The notes under the pieces were generated by a model that made no database searches, was not told where the DNA came from, and saw only the letters and a list, made by a program, of their open reading frames with translations. 64,000 nucleotides of DNA, taken from assembly GCA_033398695.1 (NCBI GenBank), contig CM065809.1, positions 86,347,644 through 86,411,643 on the forward strand, read 5' to 3'. The stretch is from Orobanche coerulescens (lineage: Eukaryota; Streptophyta; Magnoliopsida; Lamiales; Orobanchaceae). Both the position numbers and the translations under genes were made by a program. Position 1 is the stretch's first letter. Each line of letters begins with the position of its first letter. Shown in pieces: positions 22,583 through 33,615 of this stretch.

Positions 22583-23179
22583 CTATCCATGGAATAAGTG
22601 TTCAGATCCGTCATCAGCAATGATAGAAATAACTCTCTTTCGGTAATTTAGAATAGCTCCATAACGGTTGAGCCAATCGTCTCCGAGAATTAAATCGTCA
22701 CCGTAGATGCCAACTATAATAAGATTCGATAGCCAATCTCTCCCTCCTATAGACACTGGAAAATCCCTAGCTTCTAGGATTCCCACAATTTTCTCTCCGC
22801 TCGGTAAACCCACAACATAAGGTTCACAATTATGCAAGCACGAGATTTTCAAACGATTAACACAGTTCAAAGATATAAAAGAATGCGTAGCTCCCGAATT
22901 GAACAAGATACTAACTGGTTGCAAAAGGATATGAATCGTACCTGATGCAACAGCTGTGTTTTGATCATCCTTCTTCATCTCGTAAATACGCGGAGGAACG
23001 GGCCCAGCGCTGGATGCCTCTCTCTTCCCAACATTCTGCTGCGGGAAACCGCTCTGCTGCGTCTGGTTTACACTAGTGTCCTTCGAAACCAGTACAGGAG
23101 TGCGAGTGCCAAAAGATCTAGTCGCATTTCCACAAAATGTTGCGCGATGTCCTTCCTGTCCACACTCGAAACAGGTCAC
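22583..23179 (-). pseudogene. pol: Element C second zinc knuckle - protease
   Basis: It begins with the second CCHC knuckle (CFECGQEGHRATFC), runs through NQTQQSG and PPRIYEM, and enters the aspartic protease. The active site reads LFNSGATHSF: the catalytic Asp is replaced by Asn, so the protease should be dead regardless of frame. The domain continues to [11 protein letters not shown] and ends at TAG (22583) after LFHG, where A has tryptophan ([10 protein letters not shown]). Gag and protease lie in one frame here, supporting a single Gag-Pol frame in the family. Confidence 0.9.
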
Positions 23180-24179
23180 GGTAGCGAAGCTTGATCCACG
23201 TCGAATATGCCCGCTTTGCCACAGTTATAACATTTCTTCCTGCGTCAAATGCAAGCGGTTGGTGCTGCCCGGAACTTCTTTCCTCCTCGAGAAGGATGCG
23301 GAGGCCTCGGGATGAATGAAAGAAGGCGGCCCCTGCGAGCCCACTACTCTTATTCTCCTTGAAGTTGCCGGCCACTCTACGCTTCTTTGCTTGTCGATTT
23401 CTCTCTGCTGCCTCCTTCATATCATAGGCCAACGCCTTGTCACGATCATCGCAAAGTGGTACATTCAAATCCGGACATATATTACTGAATTTCCGGCTTC
23501 ATTCGCATGTCAAAATGGAAAATCCTCTCCGCCTCGGTCCTGACCAAGTGGCGCACGTAAGTCAGCTGGTGATTAAAAGTCTTAATCACGTCTGTCACAG
23601 ATGCTTCGGAATTTTGTGGTGAGAAAAACTCCCGAACTTGGGCCTCTCTAACTGGGCGAGGATAATGCTGCGCTTCCATCATTAATTTGAATTCTGTCCA
23701 GTCAACATTATGCTCCTCCGGTCGAATGGCCTCCCACCAGTCGAAAGCCTCCCCTGTCAGAAGATCTTGGCGGCGGAACCTTTCATCGTTGGGACAGCTT
23801 AATCCCATAAAAATCTTTTCTAATTCCTACGGCCCGGTGATCCCAAGAAAGCGTCTCGTGAGCGAGTCAAATTTGAGAGGATGCAATTTGATCACCTCGA
23901 TAAGCCATTTATCTCCTCGATTATCCACGTTATCTTCTTTGTCCCATAATCGTCTGCATGCGATCCACAACTTGAGCAAACTGGTTTATCCGGGCAACCA
24001 CTGTGAAGCACTCACGGCACGTTAGGATCTGCATTATTATTTTCTGATCCCTGTTGTCCCCCGGAATGGGAATCCGTTCGGCTAGCGGTTATTTCTGGGG
24101 TAGACACCGAATCTTCTTGTCTCGCGTTTCCACGTCCGCGTCCACGACCGTGTCCGCGTCCACGACCTCCTCTCAACAT
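23180..24179 (-). pseudogene. gag: Element C Gag, multiply frameshifted
   Basis: The start MLRGGRGRGHGRGRGRGN at 24179 matches A and D. The frame ends early (NADPNVP, stop near 24012). Gag homology resumes in other frames: GLSCPNDERFRRQ ... FDWWEAIRPEE (23808-23482), DKALAYDMKEAA (from about 23440), then the first zinc knuckle region. At least three frame changes are needed. Several fall beside CAG/CTG words that are intact in D or A, so part of the damage may be sequencing error rather than decay. In function it would be capsid/nucleocapsid. Confidence 0.85.
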
Positions 24180-24397
24180 ACTGTAAACACAATTACTCAA
24201 TATCCAGGGCAAACTTTCTAAAAGTACATCCATCAATGTTCACAAACATGAATTAAATAAAACGGTAGTATTTGAGATTTAGGAAACTTACAACCACGGT
24301 CCACACGACGATGCCGGCTCAGCAGTGATGTTACGAACGACCAATAATCAAATAACGTAAACAGAACCAACTAACCCCAAGATATCCATGAATCTTA

Positions 24398-24409
24398 GCT
24401 CCGATACCA
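24398..24409 (-). other. Primer binding site, element C
   Basis: The minus strand reads TGGTATCGGAGC, five bases inside the 5' LTR end, followed by TAAGATTCATGG as in A's leader. About 220 bases of leader separate it from the Gag start. Confidence 0.85.
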
Positions 24410-24743
24410 TATTCTGTAACACCCCGAGATATTCGGAATAATTACAGCGCCGTAAACCCTTTGAGTAAGGATTTACAAGGCTAATTTAAAAGAATTGTAA
24501 ATATAATCCAATCGTACAACTGAAGTTCAAATACAGATTTGATTCAACCGATCAAATGAGTTAACTTATACAACCATATCGAAATGACATTATTAAAGCA
24601 GACGTACTCGAGTACTAAATGAACCAAGAAGACAAATCACAATAACAATAAACATCAACCACATCACTGAGCCATTTCATCGTCCTATCGGTACTGTGGT
24701 TGCTTCCCCGCTCCTCAGCTACCTGAACATCAAAACAATGTCC

Positions 24744-24757
24744 ACCCCCGAAGGAGT
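24744..24757 (-). other. UUCG-tetraloop hairpin in C LTR, one stem change
   Basis: The minus strand reads ACTCC-TTCG-GGGGT. One stem pair becomes U-G, so pairing is kept by wobble. The C-UUCG-G closing pair is intact. Confidence 0.7.
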
Positions 24758-24890
24758 TAGCAAAACGATGCTAGTACAAGTATCATAATACATAAATCAT
24801 CAATGCATCATAAAACATGCAAAACGGACTTCCGTCACCGGAATCCAACGATGCGAATCCTCACGATTCCATCAACACAGTACAGGGTAA

Positions 24891-25073
24891 TCCAGCGATC
24901 CAGCGCCCTTGGTATAGATCCCCATGATGGTCCCGTCAGACCAACGCATGGTGGAAAACCCGTCCAGCGATTCAGCGCCCTTAGCATAGATCCCCATGAT
25001 GATCCCGTCGGACCAACGCATGGTGGACATTCGATCCAGCGCCCTAAGCATAGATCCTCATGATCCCCTCGGA
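24891..25073 (-). repeat. Tandem module, two full units plus a partial (element C 5' LTR)
   Basis: On the plus strand the order GCGCCCTT, ATAGATCCCCATGATG and GACCAACGCATGGTGGA repeats twice, and a shorter third unit ends in CTCATGATCCCC. It is the reverse-complement relative of the 75-bp module in A and D. Confidence 0.88.
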
Positions 25074-25442
25074 TCATTTATACCATAAATCAATCAATTA
25101 TGCACACATATATGCATTTCAATATGTTCATCAATACGAACAATTAAAAACGAATACCACGAGAAATTACAGAAATACATCTCATATTCGACAATATGAA
25201 CAAAACCATAAGCATGATCAAAGTTTCAATATAAATCGAACTCGACATATGATACTTGCCTCGAAAATGGCAAGAATGGAAATACTCCAACAAATGACAC
25301 GCGTCCGTATGCAACCGCCCCTCGATCGTCCCCTATGCAAGGCTCGGACCTAAGAAATAATAAAGAATTCCTCTCAAGTCGTACGAACGTCTAATAACTG
25401 CAGTTTTACGACCGCAAGCTCAAAAATGAATTGCTGAACTAC

Positions 25443-25650
25443 TTAGCGCGCTACGTACTATACGTAACGTGCGCTAAGCCCGCCTGCTAACGTACGCAAA
25501 TGACCGAGGTTTAGCGTGCGTGCCGTGGTATCTTGACCTTCTCGAGCCGATCGGCCTGCTGATGATATAACGTACGTTACGTATCCAACGTAGCGCACGT
25601 TACTCGTTCCCGATAGCGCACGTTAATATATACATCTTAGCTTGCGCTAA
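25443..25650. repeat. Palindrome cluster, element C 5' LTR (downstream cluster)
   Basis: This is the counterpart of 9703-9914. Units include AACGTGCGCTAA and TAGCGCACGTTA; several are damaged by 1-2 base deletions compared with the other copy. Confidence 0.75.
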
Positions 25651-26337
25651 TCGTGCATGGCAGTCACTACTGGGTAAAACTTGAGCTAAAGGTGATGAAA
25701 ACTCATGAAATCCTCAGTGTTAATACATGCCAACTCTGTGCATATCATGCTCCTACGGTTTATGAAAGACCTTTATGGATTAAATGACTACGAGACACAA
25801 GGATACATATCATCATTACTACACCATAATTCATCTTGATCTTCAAGAAAATATTCTAAGTTCTGTCCATTCCAAGTCCCAAAACATATGATTCCTTACG
25901 TAAAACATACGAACTACGTAATCTTCATATACTGGTCATGATTGGTTTTGAAGATACATAATATGCTTAGGAGTCCACATACTTAAAAGGTTCAATGGAT
26001 CATACGATGAATAAGTGCCGAAACGTCGAAAATATCCTTCTAACACATGATGTTCGACTATTAACGAATCTAACTGACTAGATAAACATGATCAAACATC
26101 CTTTAGAACACTACTAATATTGGTGAAGAATCACCTACCTCAAAGTAGTGAAGAACAAGGAGGAAATCGAAGCAATCCAACGTCGAAGGCTTGAACACCA
26201 ATCCTCAATGATCTACAATCTTCAACACGAGCTAGGATGCTGATATGAAGTGTTTAGGATGTAGAGAGTAATACTCTAAGTATAAGGATTCGGATGTGGA
26301 AAGAGAAAAGACTGAAAATACGAAAAGGATGATGTCC

Positions 26338-26345
26338 TATTTATA
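26338..26345 (-). promoter_or_regulatory. TATA box, element C 5' LTR
   Basis: The minus strand reads TATAAATAGGACATCA, in the same position as in the 3' LTR. This is the LTR expected to drive transcription of C. Confidence 0.78.
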
Positions 26346-26356
26346 GAAAATGGTTA

Positions 26357-26652
26357 TTAGCGCGCGCTAGTCCATACTCTTAGCGTGCGCTAACGGCTTA
26401 CTGACTTCACAGTACTCAGCACTTAACGTGCGCTATTCTCATATCAGTAGCGTGCGCTAAGGCGTTGACTTGGCTTTTCCCGAAAGCCGTCCAGGTTAAT
26501 CCCGACACAATCCGACCAAGATCCCCGGCCTGATCTCACCTACCACACATCTCAATCATATTGACCACATATAGCGTGCGCTAATGTTCCTTTGTAGCGT
26601 GCGCTATGGATGCATGTTAGCGTACGCTACACATAGACGATAGCGTGCGCTA
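26357..26652. promoter_or_regulatory. U3 palindrome cluster, element C 5' LTR
   Basis: About eight units of TTAGCG-YR-CGCTAA type, nearly identical to 19078-19373. The first unit (TTAGCGCGCGCTA) lies about 12 bp from the TATA box. Confidence 0.8.
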
Positions 26653-26803
26653 CATGCGCAGAATCACAATCTTAAATCACATTCATGAAATCATACGCTC
26701 AACAACACCGGACTATGAGATACGGAGAATAATACTCAGATTAAAGTGCAACAATTACAATATCACAAGTTCCAAATACATATCAGAAATCTCGAGTATT
26801 ACA

Positions 26804-27336
26804 GATAAGTTGTGTATCTTCCAAATCCTCGAATGGTTCTATTTATAGCCTTCATGAGGTGAGTTTCCCGTTGGAGCAGTAGCAATCTTTACGTATGTTA
26901 TGTATGTCTGATTACGCACATTACCGATTTTACGTACGTTACACATCTTGTGTAACGACCGTAATGAACTCCTAGAAATAGTCCAGTGACATATGATAAA
27001 ACTCATTACATACGCTATGATCTCATTTATTACGTACGTTATCTTTCAGTCAAAGATTCATTGGATGAGTAGACTTGGTGTAACGGCTAATGACTTTTTG
27101 TGTTGACCTGCAACGGGTAGAATTTCGAACCTTACGTATGTTATACATTATGTATTACGTATGTTACCTGTAAAAAAATGCTTGCCAAAACTGTGAGTGT
27201 TACGTACGTTAGATAGGAGTGGTTTACGTACGTTAAGTGAATAAAAAATATGTAGAGTGAATTTTGGTTAAATAACTCATCATCAAAATGTATAAAATGA
27301 ATTATGAAAAATATTGTACCAACAAAATCCTCAATG
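26804..27336 (-). repeat. LTR fragment Y with TTACGTACGTTA palindrome cluster
   Basis: This region flanks C and holds no gene. A minus-strand TATAAATA box (plus TATTTATA, 26840-26847) is followed by about nine copies of TTACGTACGTTA or close variants between about 26897 and 27235. The arrangement mirrors the U3 of element C, so I read it as U3 of another minus-orientation LTR element split by C. The outer end may be the TACCAACA near 27333 (TGTTGGTA on the minus strand), but no partner LTR is visible. Confidence 0.55.
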
Positions 27337-27489
27337 AAGCCCATTGTTCAAGGTATACGGTACACCTAGGAGGTAATAAGATGTGCTGAGAGTGCTTTTT
27401 TAAATTTATCTACACTAATAATAACACTAAGAAAAGTTCTTCTCCCCTTATGATTGAAACGCGCCTCACGCGCTTCCAGATTAGCAACA
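27337..27489 (+). other. Probable LINE 5' leader
   Basis: Sequence between LTR fragment Y and the first ORF1 ATG. No coding or structural signal is seen. It is assigned to the LINE only by position; the boundary with Y is somewhere near 27333-27350. Confidence 0.4.
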
Positions 27490-27684
27490 ATGGCAAATAA
27501 ATGTGGCAGGCCACCAAAGCTAAGTGCACACCAAAGTTGGGCAATGATAATGGAAATAAACATACAACTCCGATGAGTGCTACTCAGGCGGAGACAGGGC
27601 GAAAAGGTAAGGAAAAAGTGGTGGATACTGATGAAACTTCCCCAATTGCAGATGATACTCTCACTAGAGGTGCTACGGTTTCTC
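27490..27684 (+). pseudogene. LINE ORF1, N-terminal piece
   Basis: From ATG 27490 the frame reads MANKCGRPPKLSAHQSW and hits a stop after about 28 codons. A downstream open frame (GRKGKEKVVDTDETSP) continues to the F insertion at 27684. A start of the form M-A-x-x-x-GRP is typical of plant L1 ORF1, so the start call is reasonable. The rest of ORF1 is 9.6 kb away, after F. ORF1 proteins bind element RNA. Confidence 0.6.
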
Positions 27685-29677
27685 TGCTGGAATTCGGTGC
27701 CTAAAATGAAGGCCCAACGGAAGCGGTAAAATGAAAATTAATTCGATCTGAATACCTACGAGGATCGATCGAGCTATGTATATACGAATATATTAACGAA
27801 AAGCAAGAGTTGTAAGAAACTCACCCTTGAAGTTCGTTGATTAAATGGCAACTTCTCTTGAGCTATTCTCCAAGCTTTGCTTGATCTCTACGAATCCTAT
27901 CCGCTCCAAGTCCTTGAACGATTCAACACCGAAAGCACCACGTCTTTACTTGCCACGCGCCGGAAAAACAATCGGAACAATACTCACCTCGTTATCCTCC
28001 AAGGATGCGGCTAGATCAAGGTGAGTAAGCTTGTTATAGATATTAATATAACTCTAAGTGTATGAATATCTATCTCTCTCAATATTTCCTCACAGAATTT
28101 CTCTAAGAAGTTATGAAGAAGATGAATAAAGAAGAAGATGATGAACAAGACTTCTCTCTCTCTCTCTCTCTCCTCTTGCAACCTCACGTATGGAATCAAA
28201 TGAATGAAGTGAGTTTGATGAGAAGTCTTCCTCTCTTTATTCTATTTCCACTCACATGCAAAACAAATCATTCCATATAATATTTTTCCCCACAAGCCAT
28301 GTTCCTTAATATAAAAAAAGAAACAACAAGACAATGGGAAGGTGGGTGGAAGGGGTTGGGGCGGCCCATGTAGAAATCGGACGAGTTCGGTTCGTTTCGG
28401 ACTCCCGAAAGTCCAAACATATAAACTCCAATTCCGTTTCGATGTATTTATATCGATTAATTAATCCAATTAATTAAACATATCAAATACAAAATAATAT
28501 AATTAATTTCTCCAAGAAATAATTATATACATGAATTAAATTAATCACCCAGTAATTTATTTTCATTTAGGCCGTAAATCAATTTATCCAATAAATCGAT
28601 TTAGACATCTAATGTCCCAAATTAGATATCCAATATCTAATATTCATAATGAGAGAATAAGCTCGATTCATTTCGTCGTCAATTTTATTGCGCGACTCGG
28701 TAGGTCCATCTCAGTCAGCAATGGGAGGAACCAAAGAGTAGTAGCACCATCTAGCCAGCCTAGCGGCCTACACTGTACCCCAACTGAGAACGAATGATTG
28801 GGATCATTCAAGAACCATTCTGTCGTGAATACCAGTAAACGTATAAAGCCTTCTTTTAAATGTCACGATCAAGTTATAGGTTCACGGTCAGTCAAACCCT
28901 ATCTGTACTTGACGCTATGCATGCATTAATGCAAATAGAGATCATCAGGCTGTCGTGTATCTAATACAACTAGCTCCAATGCTTTAGCCAAAGACTTATG
29001 ATCTCATCTACCAATAACCGCATAGGACATATAACCCGCTCACTAACGGGAGATAAAATTCTATCTTGGTATTCAGTAGGACCTGCTACTTGCCCGTCAA
29101 GATGCACGTCGAGGTTGACCCCCACCTTTCGGTTTACAGGGTCGAACTACTCTAATAAAAATCTTGACGTCACAAGCACATCCCCACTAAATCCTCAAGT
29201 CGAAGGTTCACGAATACCTATCACAACCTTTCGATTCCGTCATTGACTGTCCCGGAGTGAAATCCGTGTGACGAATCGAGAGTGAGTCAGTTCGAGTATA
29301 CTAATCCAATTAGCATACCTATAATGTGTGCTCCCACTAACCATTAGTGTTCGACAGGCACTCTCCATGTCAAAGAACACGTCATACAAGTCTTCACATA
29401 AACTTAACGCCCATTCAAGTTTCATTGACTTGCGAACGATTAAGTATTTGAGCTATAAACCTTTCCAGTGCCGACCCCCTTATCCAATAAGGAGTGGAAC
29501 GTTCTGCTCTCAAATACACGAACTAGTTTCTATATGTATATTTACGAGTTAGGAATGCCAGTAACTACCAGTAAATAAAGAAACATTCATTGCCTTATAT
29601 AATTGATTTACATAATTACAAGTGCAATGCCCTCACTCAACATCCTCTGAGTGGCATTCGAGGGCATACTCCTAACA
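27685..29677 (-). repeat. Element F 3' LTR (1993 bp)
   Basis: It begins TGCTGGAATTC on the plus strand (TGTTGGAATTC in the other copy) and ends TCCTAACA. It includes a (CT)n run at about 28150-28172 that is shorter in the partner LTR. No genes are seen. Confidence 0.93.
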
Positions 29678-29694
29678 ATCTCCCACTTGCACTC
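29678..29694 (-). other. Polypurine tract, element F
   Basis: The minus strand reads GAGTGCAAGTGGGAGAT up to the LTR end. The AAGTGGGAGAT core is typical of copia elements. Confidence 0.8.
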
Positions 29695-31538
29695 AATGCC
29701 ACACACTATGGTATCTAATACCCATGTTCTCCAGATGACGCTCCAAGCTAGTCTGAGAAAGTGGCTTAGTCCTTTGGATCGGTGACGTTGTCGGCCGAGT
29801 CTACTGCATGCGGACAATGTATCCCTTGCGAACAAATTCTCTTACGAGATGATACTTCCTCTCAATATGTTTGGTCTTGTTGTGAAACCTCAGCTCCTTG
29901 GCTGCGCTTCTGACTCCGTCGTTGTCGTAGTACGGTAGACAGGCGGCTCAAAGACATGGTATCACTTGAAGTTCTCCCGAAACTTCTTAATCTAGAACCC
30001 TTCCTTGAAAGCCTCAGGTGCTTGATACTCGGCTGACAGAAGAATCGGATCGCGCTTTGCTTGGCGCTATGCCAAGATACTGCTCCTCCATTAAGAGTAA
30101 ATATGTAGCCAGAAGTGGACATCGAGTCGTCCTTCAGTCCTTGGAAGTCCGAATCAGTGAATCCCACCACATCTAATTCTCCACCGCCATACATCAGAAC
30201 CATATCTCTAGTCCTTCTTAAGTACTTGAGAACGTTCTTTACGGCAGTCCAACGTTCCCTACCTGGGTTTGCCTGAAACCTACTAACCACGCTTACAGCA
30301 TGCGCGATGTCAGGTCTTGTACACAACATAGCATACATAAGGCTACCCACGGCTGAAGCATATGGTATATTACTCATTTCCTTTCGTTGTTCCTCACTTT
30401 GAGGACACATCTTCAAGGAGAGTTTTATTCCATGTCGCATCGGTAGGAACCCTCTTTTAGAATCATCCATCTTAAATCGCTTTAAGATCTTATCTATATA
30501 GAGGGCTTGGGAAATACCTATTGTTCTCTTCGCTCTATCCCGGTAGAGCCGAATACCAAGAATATAGGTTGCTTCTCCCAAGTCTTTCATGGAGAAATTA
30601 CTCGAAAGCCAAGCTTTCACAGAACTGAGCATTCCCACATCATTTCCTATTAGTAGAATGTCATCTATATATAGTACTAATAATGCGATCTTGCTCCCAC
30701 TAACCCTCTTGTATACACAAGGTTCCTCTTCATTTTGCACGAAGTCAAACTCTTTGACCGCCTCGTCAAAACGAAGGTTCCAACTACGCGACGCTTGCTT
30801 CAGTCCATAAATGGAACGCTGAAGCTTGCACACTTTCTGAATATCAACTTCGGACACAAAGCCTTTAGGCTGCTCCATATAGATTTCCTCCTCCAGGAAT
30901 CCATTAAGGAAAGCCGTCTTTACGTCCATTTTACATATCTCATAATCATGGTAGGCAGCTATAGCAAGCATCATGCGAATAGACTTGATCACGGCTACAG
31001 GCGAGAAGGTATCGTGGTAATCGATCCCTTCTTTCTGGGTATAACCCTTTGCGACAAGCGTGGCCTTATAGGCATCAACCTTGCCATCACCATCAGTCTT
31101 TCTCTTGTAGATCCACTTGTTCACAATAGGTACTATGCCCTTGGGGCGGTATACTAGAGTCCAGACCGGATTGACATGCATCGAGTCTATCTCAGCTTCC
31201 ATAGCTTCGCGCCATTTCGCGGAGTCTACATCCACCATCGCCTGGTCATAGGTCGTTGGGTCGGTCTCTTGGCTATCACTTGGAACCTCATGGAGACCCA
31301 GCTCCTCCAAGTGCACAAGACCATACCTCTCCGGTAAATGAGAAACCCTACTAGATCTACGAGGCGGTTGTACTTGTGTTTCAGAAGGTTCGGTTCCAGT
31401 TTCTTGCACAGGTGTCTCCCGAGGAGTTTCATTGTATTCTTCTAAAGAAATACTTCTACCTGCTCCGCCTTCCTGAATGAACTCATCTTCCAGGAAGTGT
31501 GCTTGTAAAGCAACAACGATCTTTAGATCCTCGGGCAT
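29695..31538 (-). pseudogene. pol: Element F reverse transcriptase - RNase H, with integrase tail
   Basis: The frame from 31538 covers the integrase C-terminal linker and then RT: AKWREAMEAEIDSM, WIYKRKTDGDGKVDAYKA, KMDVKTAFLNG, SIYGLKQASR and the catalytic YIDD (30660-30671), followed by DLGEATYILGI. RNase H opens with GFTDSDFQG and SGYIFTLNGGAVSW. Just after SAKQSAI the frame slips, and the RNase H end (HNKTKHIERKYHLVREF, LSQTSLERHLENMGIR) lies in a second frame down to about 29700, with two stops. RT itself is open throughout. This is the copia polymerase that copies element RNA. Confidence 0.93.
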
Positions 31539-31550
31539 GTAGAATAGATA

Positions 31551-32276
31551 TCACATCGTCCCAGACGGGAATCCAATGAAACATCCCTTCGCGGACCTAG
31601 CTTCCAACTTCTCCACCTTAGTCTTCTTGACATAGGCGGGACATCCCCAAATCCTAATATGATTAAGACTTGGTTTCCTGCCCTCCCACATCTCATGTGG
31701 AGTTTTAGGAACGAATTTGGAAGGACATCTGTTCACGATGTAAGCGGCAATCAAGAGTGCATACCCCCACAGGTAAATTGGTAAGTCAGTATAGCCCAGC
31801 ATGGAACGGACCATGTTCAACAAGGTCCGGTTCCTTCTTTTTGACAAACCATTTAACCGAGGAGTACCTGGAGGTGTTAGTTGTGAAACTATTCCATGTT
31901 ACTTAAGGAACTCGTCAAACTCCGTACTCATATACTCGCCACTTCGGTCCGACCGAAGTGCTTTGATATGATTACCAGTTTGTTTCTCGACTAGGGCCTT
32001 GAATTCCTGGAATTTCTCAAAGGCCTCGGATTTATGTTTCATTAAGTATACATCACCATACCTAGTATGATCATCCGTAAACGTAATGAAATATTGATAT
32101 CCGTCACGTGCTGCTTCCAAAGCACCACATACATCGATATGGATTAATTCCAGTTTATCAGTGGCTCTTTCAAAAGTCCCTGTGAAGGGGGACTTAGTCA
32201 TTTTGCCTTTAAGGCAAGATTCACAAGTAGGAAAGGGATCCGATCCCAATGGACCTATAAGTCCATCTTTTTCCAT
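31551..32276 (-). pseudogene. pol: Element F integrase
   Basis: It has pre-integrase and zinc-binding residues (CESCLKGKMTKSPF), then the core domain: IHIDVCG (first Asp) and LRSDRSGEYMS (second Asp). A gap with a stop follows near 31899, where the third catalytic region should be. The sequence resumes as RRNRTLLNMVRSM and WGYALLIAAYIVNRCPSK. The usual PQxNGVSERRN is degraded to PRLNGLSKRRN, so the catalytic Glu is changed to Lys. A further stop (31551) separates it from the RT frame. It is clearly copia integrase and non-functional. Confidence 0.88.
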
Positions 32277-32291
32277 CTTGTAAACCTTGGT

Positions 32292-32774
32292 CTAACCAAC
32301 ATGACCAAGTCTAAGATGCCATTTCAAAACTTGATTGGTTTCATCTCTACCACATTTTCTAGTCATAGTATTCACAACTACTTTGTTGCTGAGATTTAGA
32401 TGATACAATCCATTCAACAATGTAGTAGTACCCACTAGTTTATTTCTAAAATAAATTTTGCAGGAACCATCACCAATGAAAAATGACAAGTCTTTTCGGT
32501 CCATGACCGGAATGGATACAATGTTTTTGTGCCACTTGGGCAAAACAAGTACATCTTCTAAAGTCAAAACAAAGTCGGATACTAAACCAAAAAGAAGTGA
32601 TCCTATGTCGGTCACCTCGACAATATGCCCGCTTCCGACTGTGATCATAACTTCTCCAGCTCCAAGCTTCCTAATTTGTTCCAGATCCTGATTCACGGTA
32701 CAAATATGAGAGCTAGCACTAGAATCCAGTATCCAGGAAGTAGAAAATACAGTAGCAGAACAATTTATTTCCAA
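32292..32774 (-). pseudogene. pol: Element F protease and pre-integrase region
   Basis: The aspartic protease active site is WILDSSASSHIC: the copia norm is Asp-Ser-Gly, and here Gly is Ser, which probably harms catalysis. The protein continues with LEDVLVLPKWHKNIVSIP, a typical copia protease stretch, and ends with the pre-integrase motif LKWHLRLGHVG before a TAG (32292). Only about nine bases separate this frame from the Gag frame upstream. Confidence 0.88.
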
Positions 32775-32783
32775 AACTAAAAG

Positions 32784-33245
32784 TTATGTACCTGAAGTGC
32801 CATGAAGAATCGGATAGTCTCTAGCCCAGTGGCCCAGCTCACCGCACTTGAGACAAGTATCTTTCTTCTTCTTGCCTTTTGGAACCATCGGGGCCTTGCC
32901 CTTTCCTTTAAGGTCCTTAACTTGTGGTCCACTCTGTTTCTTGGTCTTTTTCTTCTTATTCTTAGACTTCCGAAGTCCAGAAGAAATCACAAGGGCAAAC
33001 TCCTTCATCCGCGAAGTCTTCATCTGAGACTGAGCGGTCACCATTTTGTTCATTAGCCCATCTAAGTTACATGTAATCTCATTGGAGTTGAAGTTCATAA
33101 CAAACTGTGAGAAGGAATCAGGGAGAGACTGAAGGATAAGGTCGGTTTGGAGAGAAATATCCATTTTAAACTCAAGAGCCGCCAATCTCTCGATCATGGA
33201 TATCATTATGAGGACGTGTTCCCCAACTTTCTCACCTTCCTTCAT
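32784..33245 (-). pseudogene. gag: Element F Gag, C-terminal part with zinc knuckle
   Basis: Copia Gag (UBN2-like) residues, including LILQSLPDSFSQFVMNFN, precede a lysine-rich stretch and one zinc knuckle, CLKCGELGHWARDY. The final Cys of the CCHC pattern is Tyr, which should weaken zinc binding. The N-terminal part is in a different frame upstream (33615-33304). Confidence 0.88.
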
Positions 33246-33303
33246 CCTTTCACTGAACAGTTGCTTGGATATCTCATATCTAGCAGTTCTGCTGTGCTCA
33301 CCA

Positions 33304-33615
33304 TTAAAGCTCGGTTAAGTGAGATAGAATCTGCCTAGCAGAAGTCATTTTCTCATTAGCTCTCTGAAGCTCATTAGACATGGAAGCCATCATATAAGCA
33401 CGGACTTTCCCGTCATCCTTAACCCACTTTTCGTGGTTTTCAATCTCTTCCTGATTGGCTCGGGTCCGCACAGGAGGCGCCGAAATGTCCGTATCCAAGA
33501 CGTATCCCAGTGCCTCTATACTGAGGACAATAATCAGATTTCGGAGCCAATGCACAAAGTTAGGTCCCATTAAGGTGTTCTTTTCGAGTAGAATTGCGAG
33601 TGGATTCATTGTCAT
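33304..33615 (-). pseudogene. gag: Element F Gag, N-terminal part
   Basis: It starts MTMNPLAILLEKNTLMGPNF, matching the usual copia Gag opening (a short stretch then L-x-G-x-N-F-x-x-W). It ends after ARQILSHLTEL, where a frame change leads into the 33245 frame. Capsid role. Confidence 0.85.

Larger units (their letters stand above)
9593..26803 (-). mobile_element. Element C: Ty3/gypsy Tekay/Del-type chromovirus, interrupted by X/A and B
   Basis: The pieces are 3' LTR (9593-9948 and 18406-19524), internal region (19525-24414) and 5' LTR (24415-26803). The 3' LTR pieces together with the missing 5' LTR start (24415 to about 25331) add up to the 5' LTR length. Protein order, PBS and PPT all read on the minus strand. 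The coding region carries several stops and frame changes. It is inserted in LTR fragment Y, with GATAA as the 5 bases on the right; the left target copy is displaced out of the window. Confidence 0.93.
24415..26803 (-). repeat. Element C 5' LTR (2389 bp)
   Basis: The plus-strand ends are TGTAACACCCC and GAGTATTACA. In minus-strand order it holds the U3 palindrome cluster (26357-26652), TATA box (26338-26345), downstream palindrome cluster (25443-25650), tandem module (24891-25073) and UUCG-type hairpin (24744-24757). It is uninterrupted, so it is the reference for rebuilding the split 3' LTR. Confidence 0.95.

Noticed and set aside
27501..27704. ORF reading GRKGKEKVV... as an independent gene
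   Set aside because: It is part of LINE ORF1 and runs into the F LTR; the last residues are LTR sequence.
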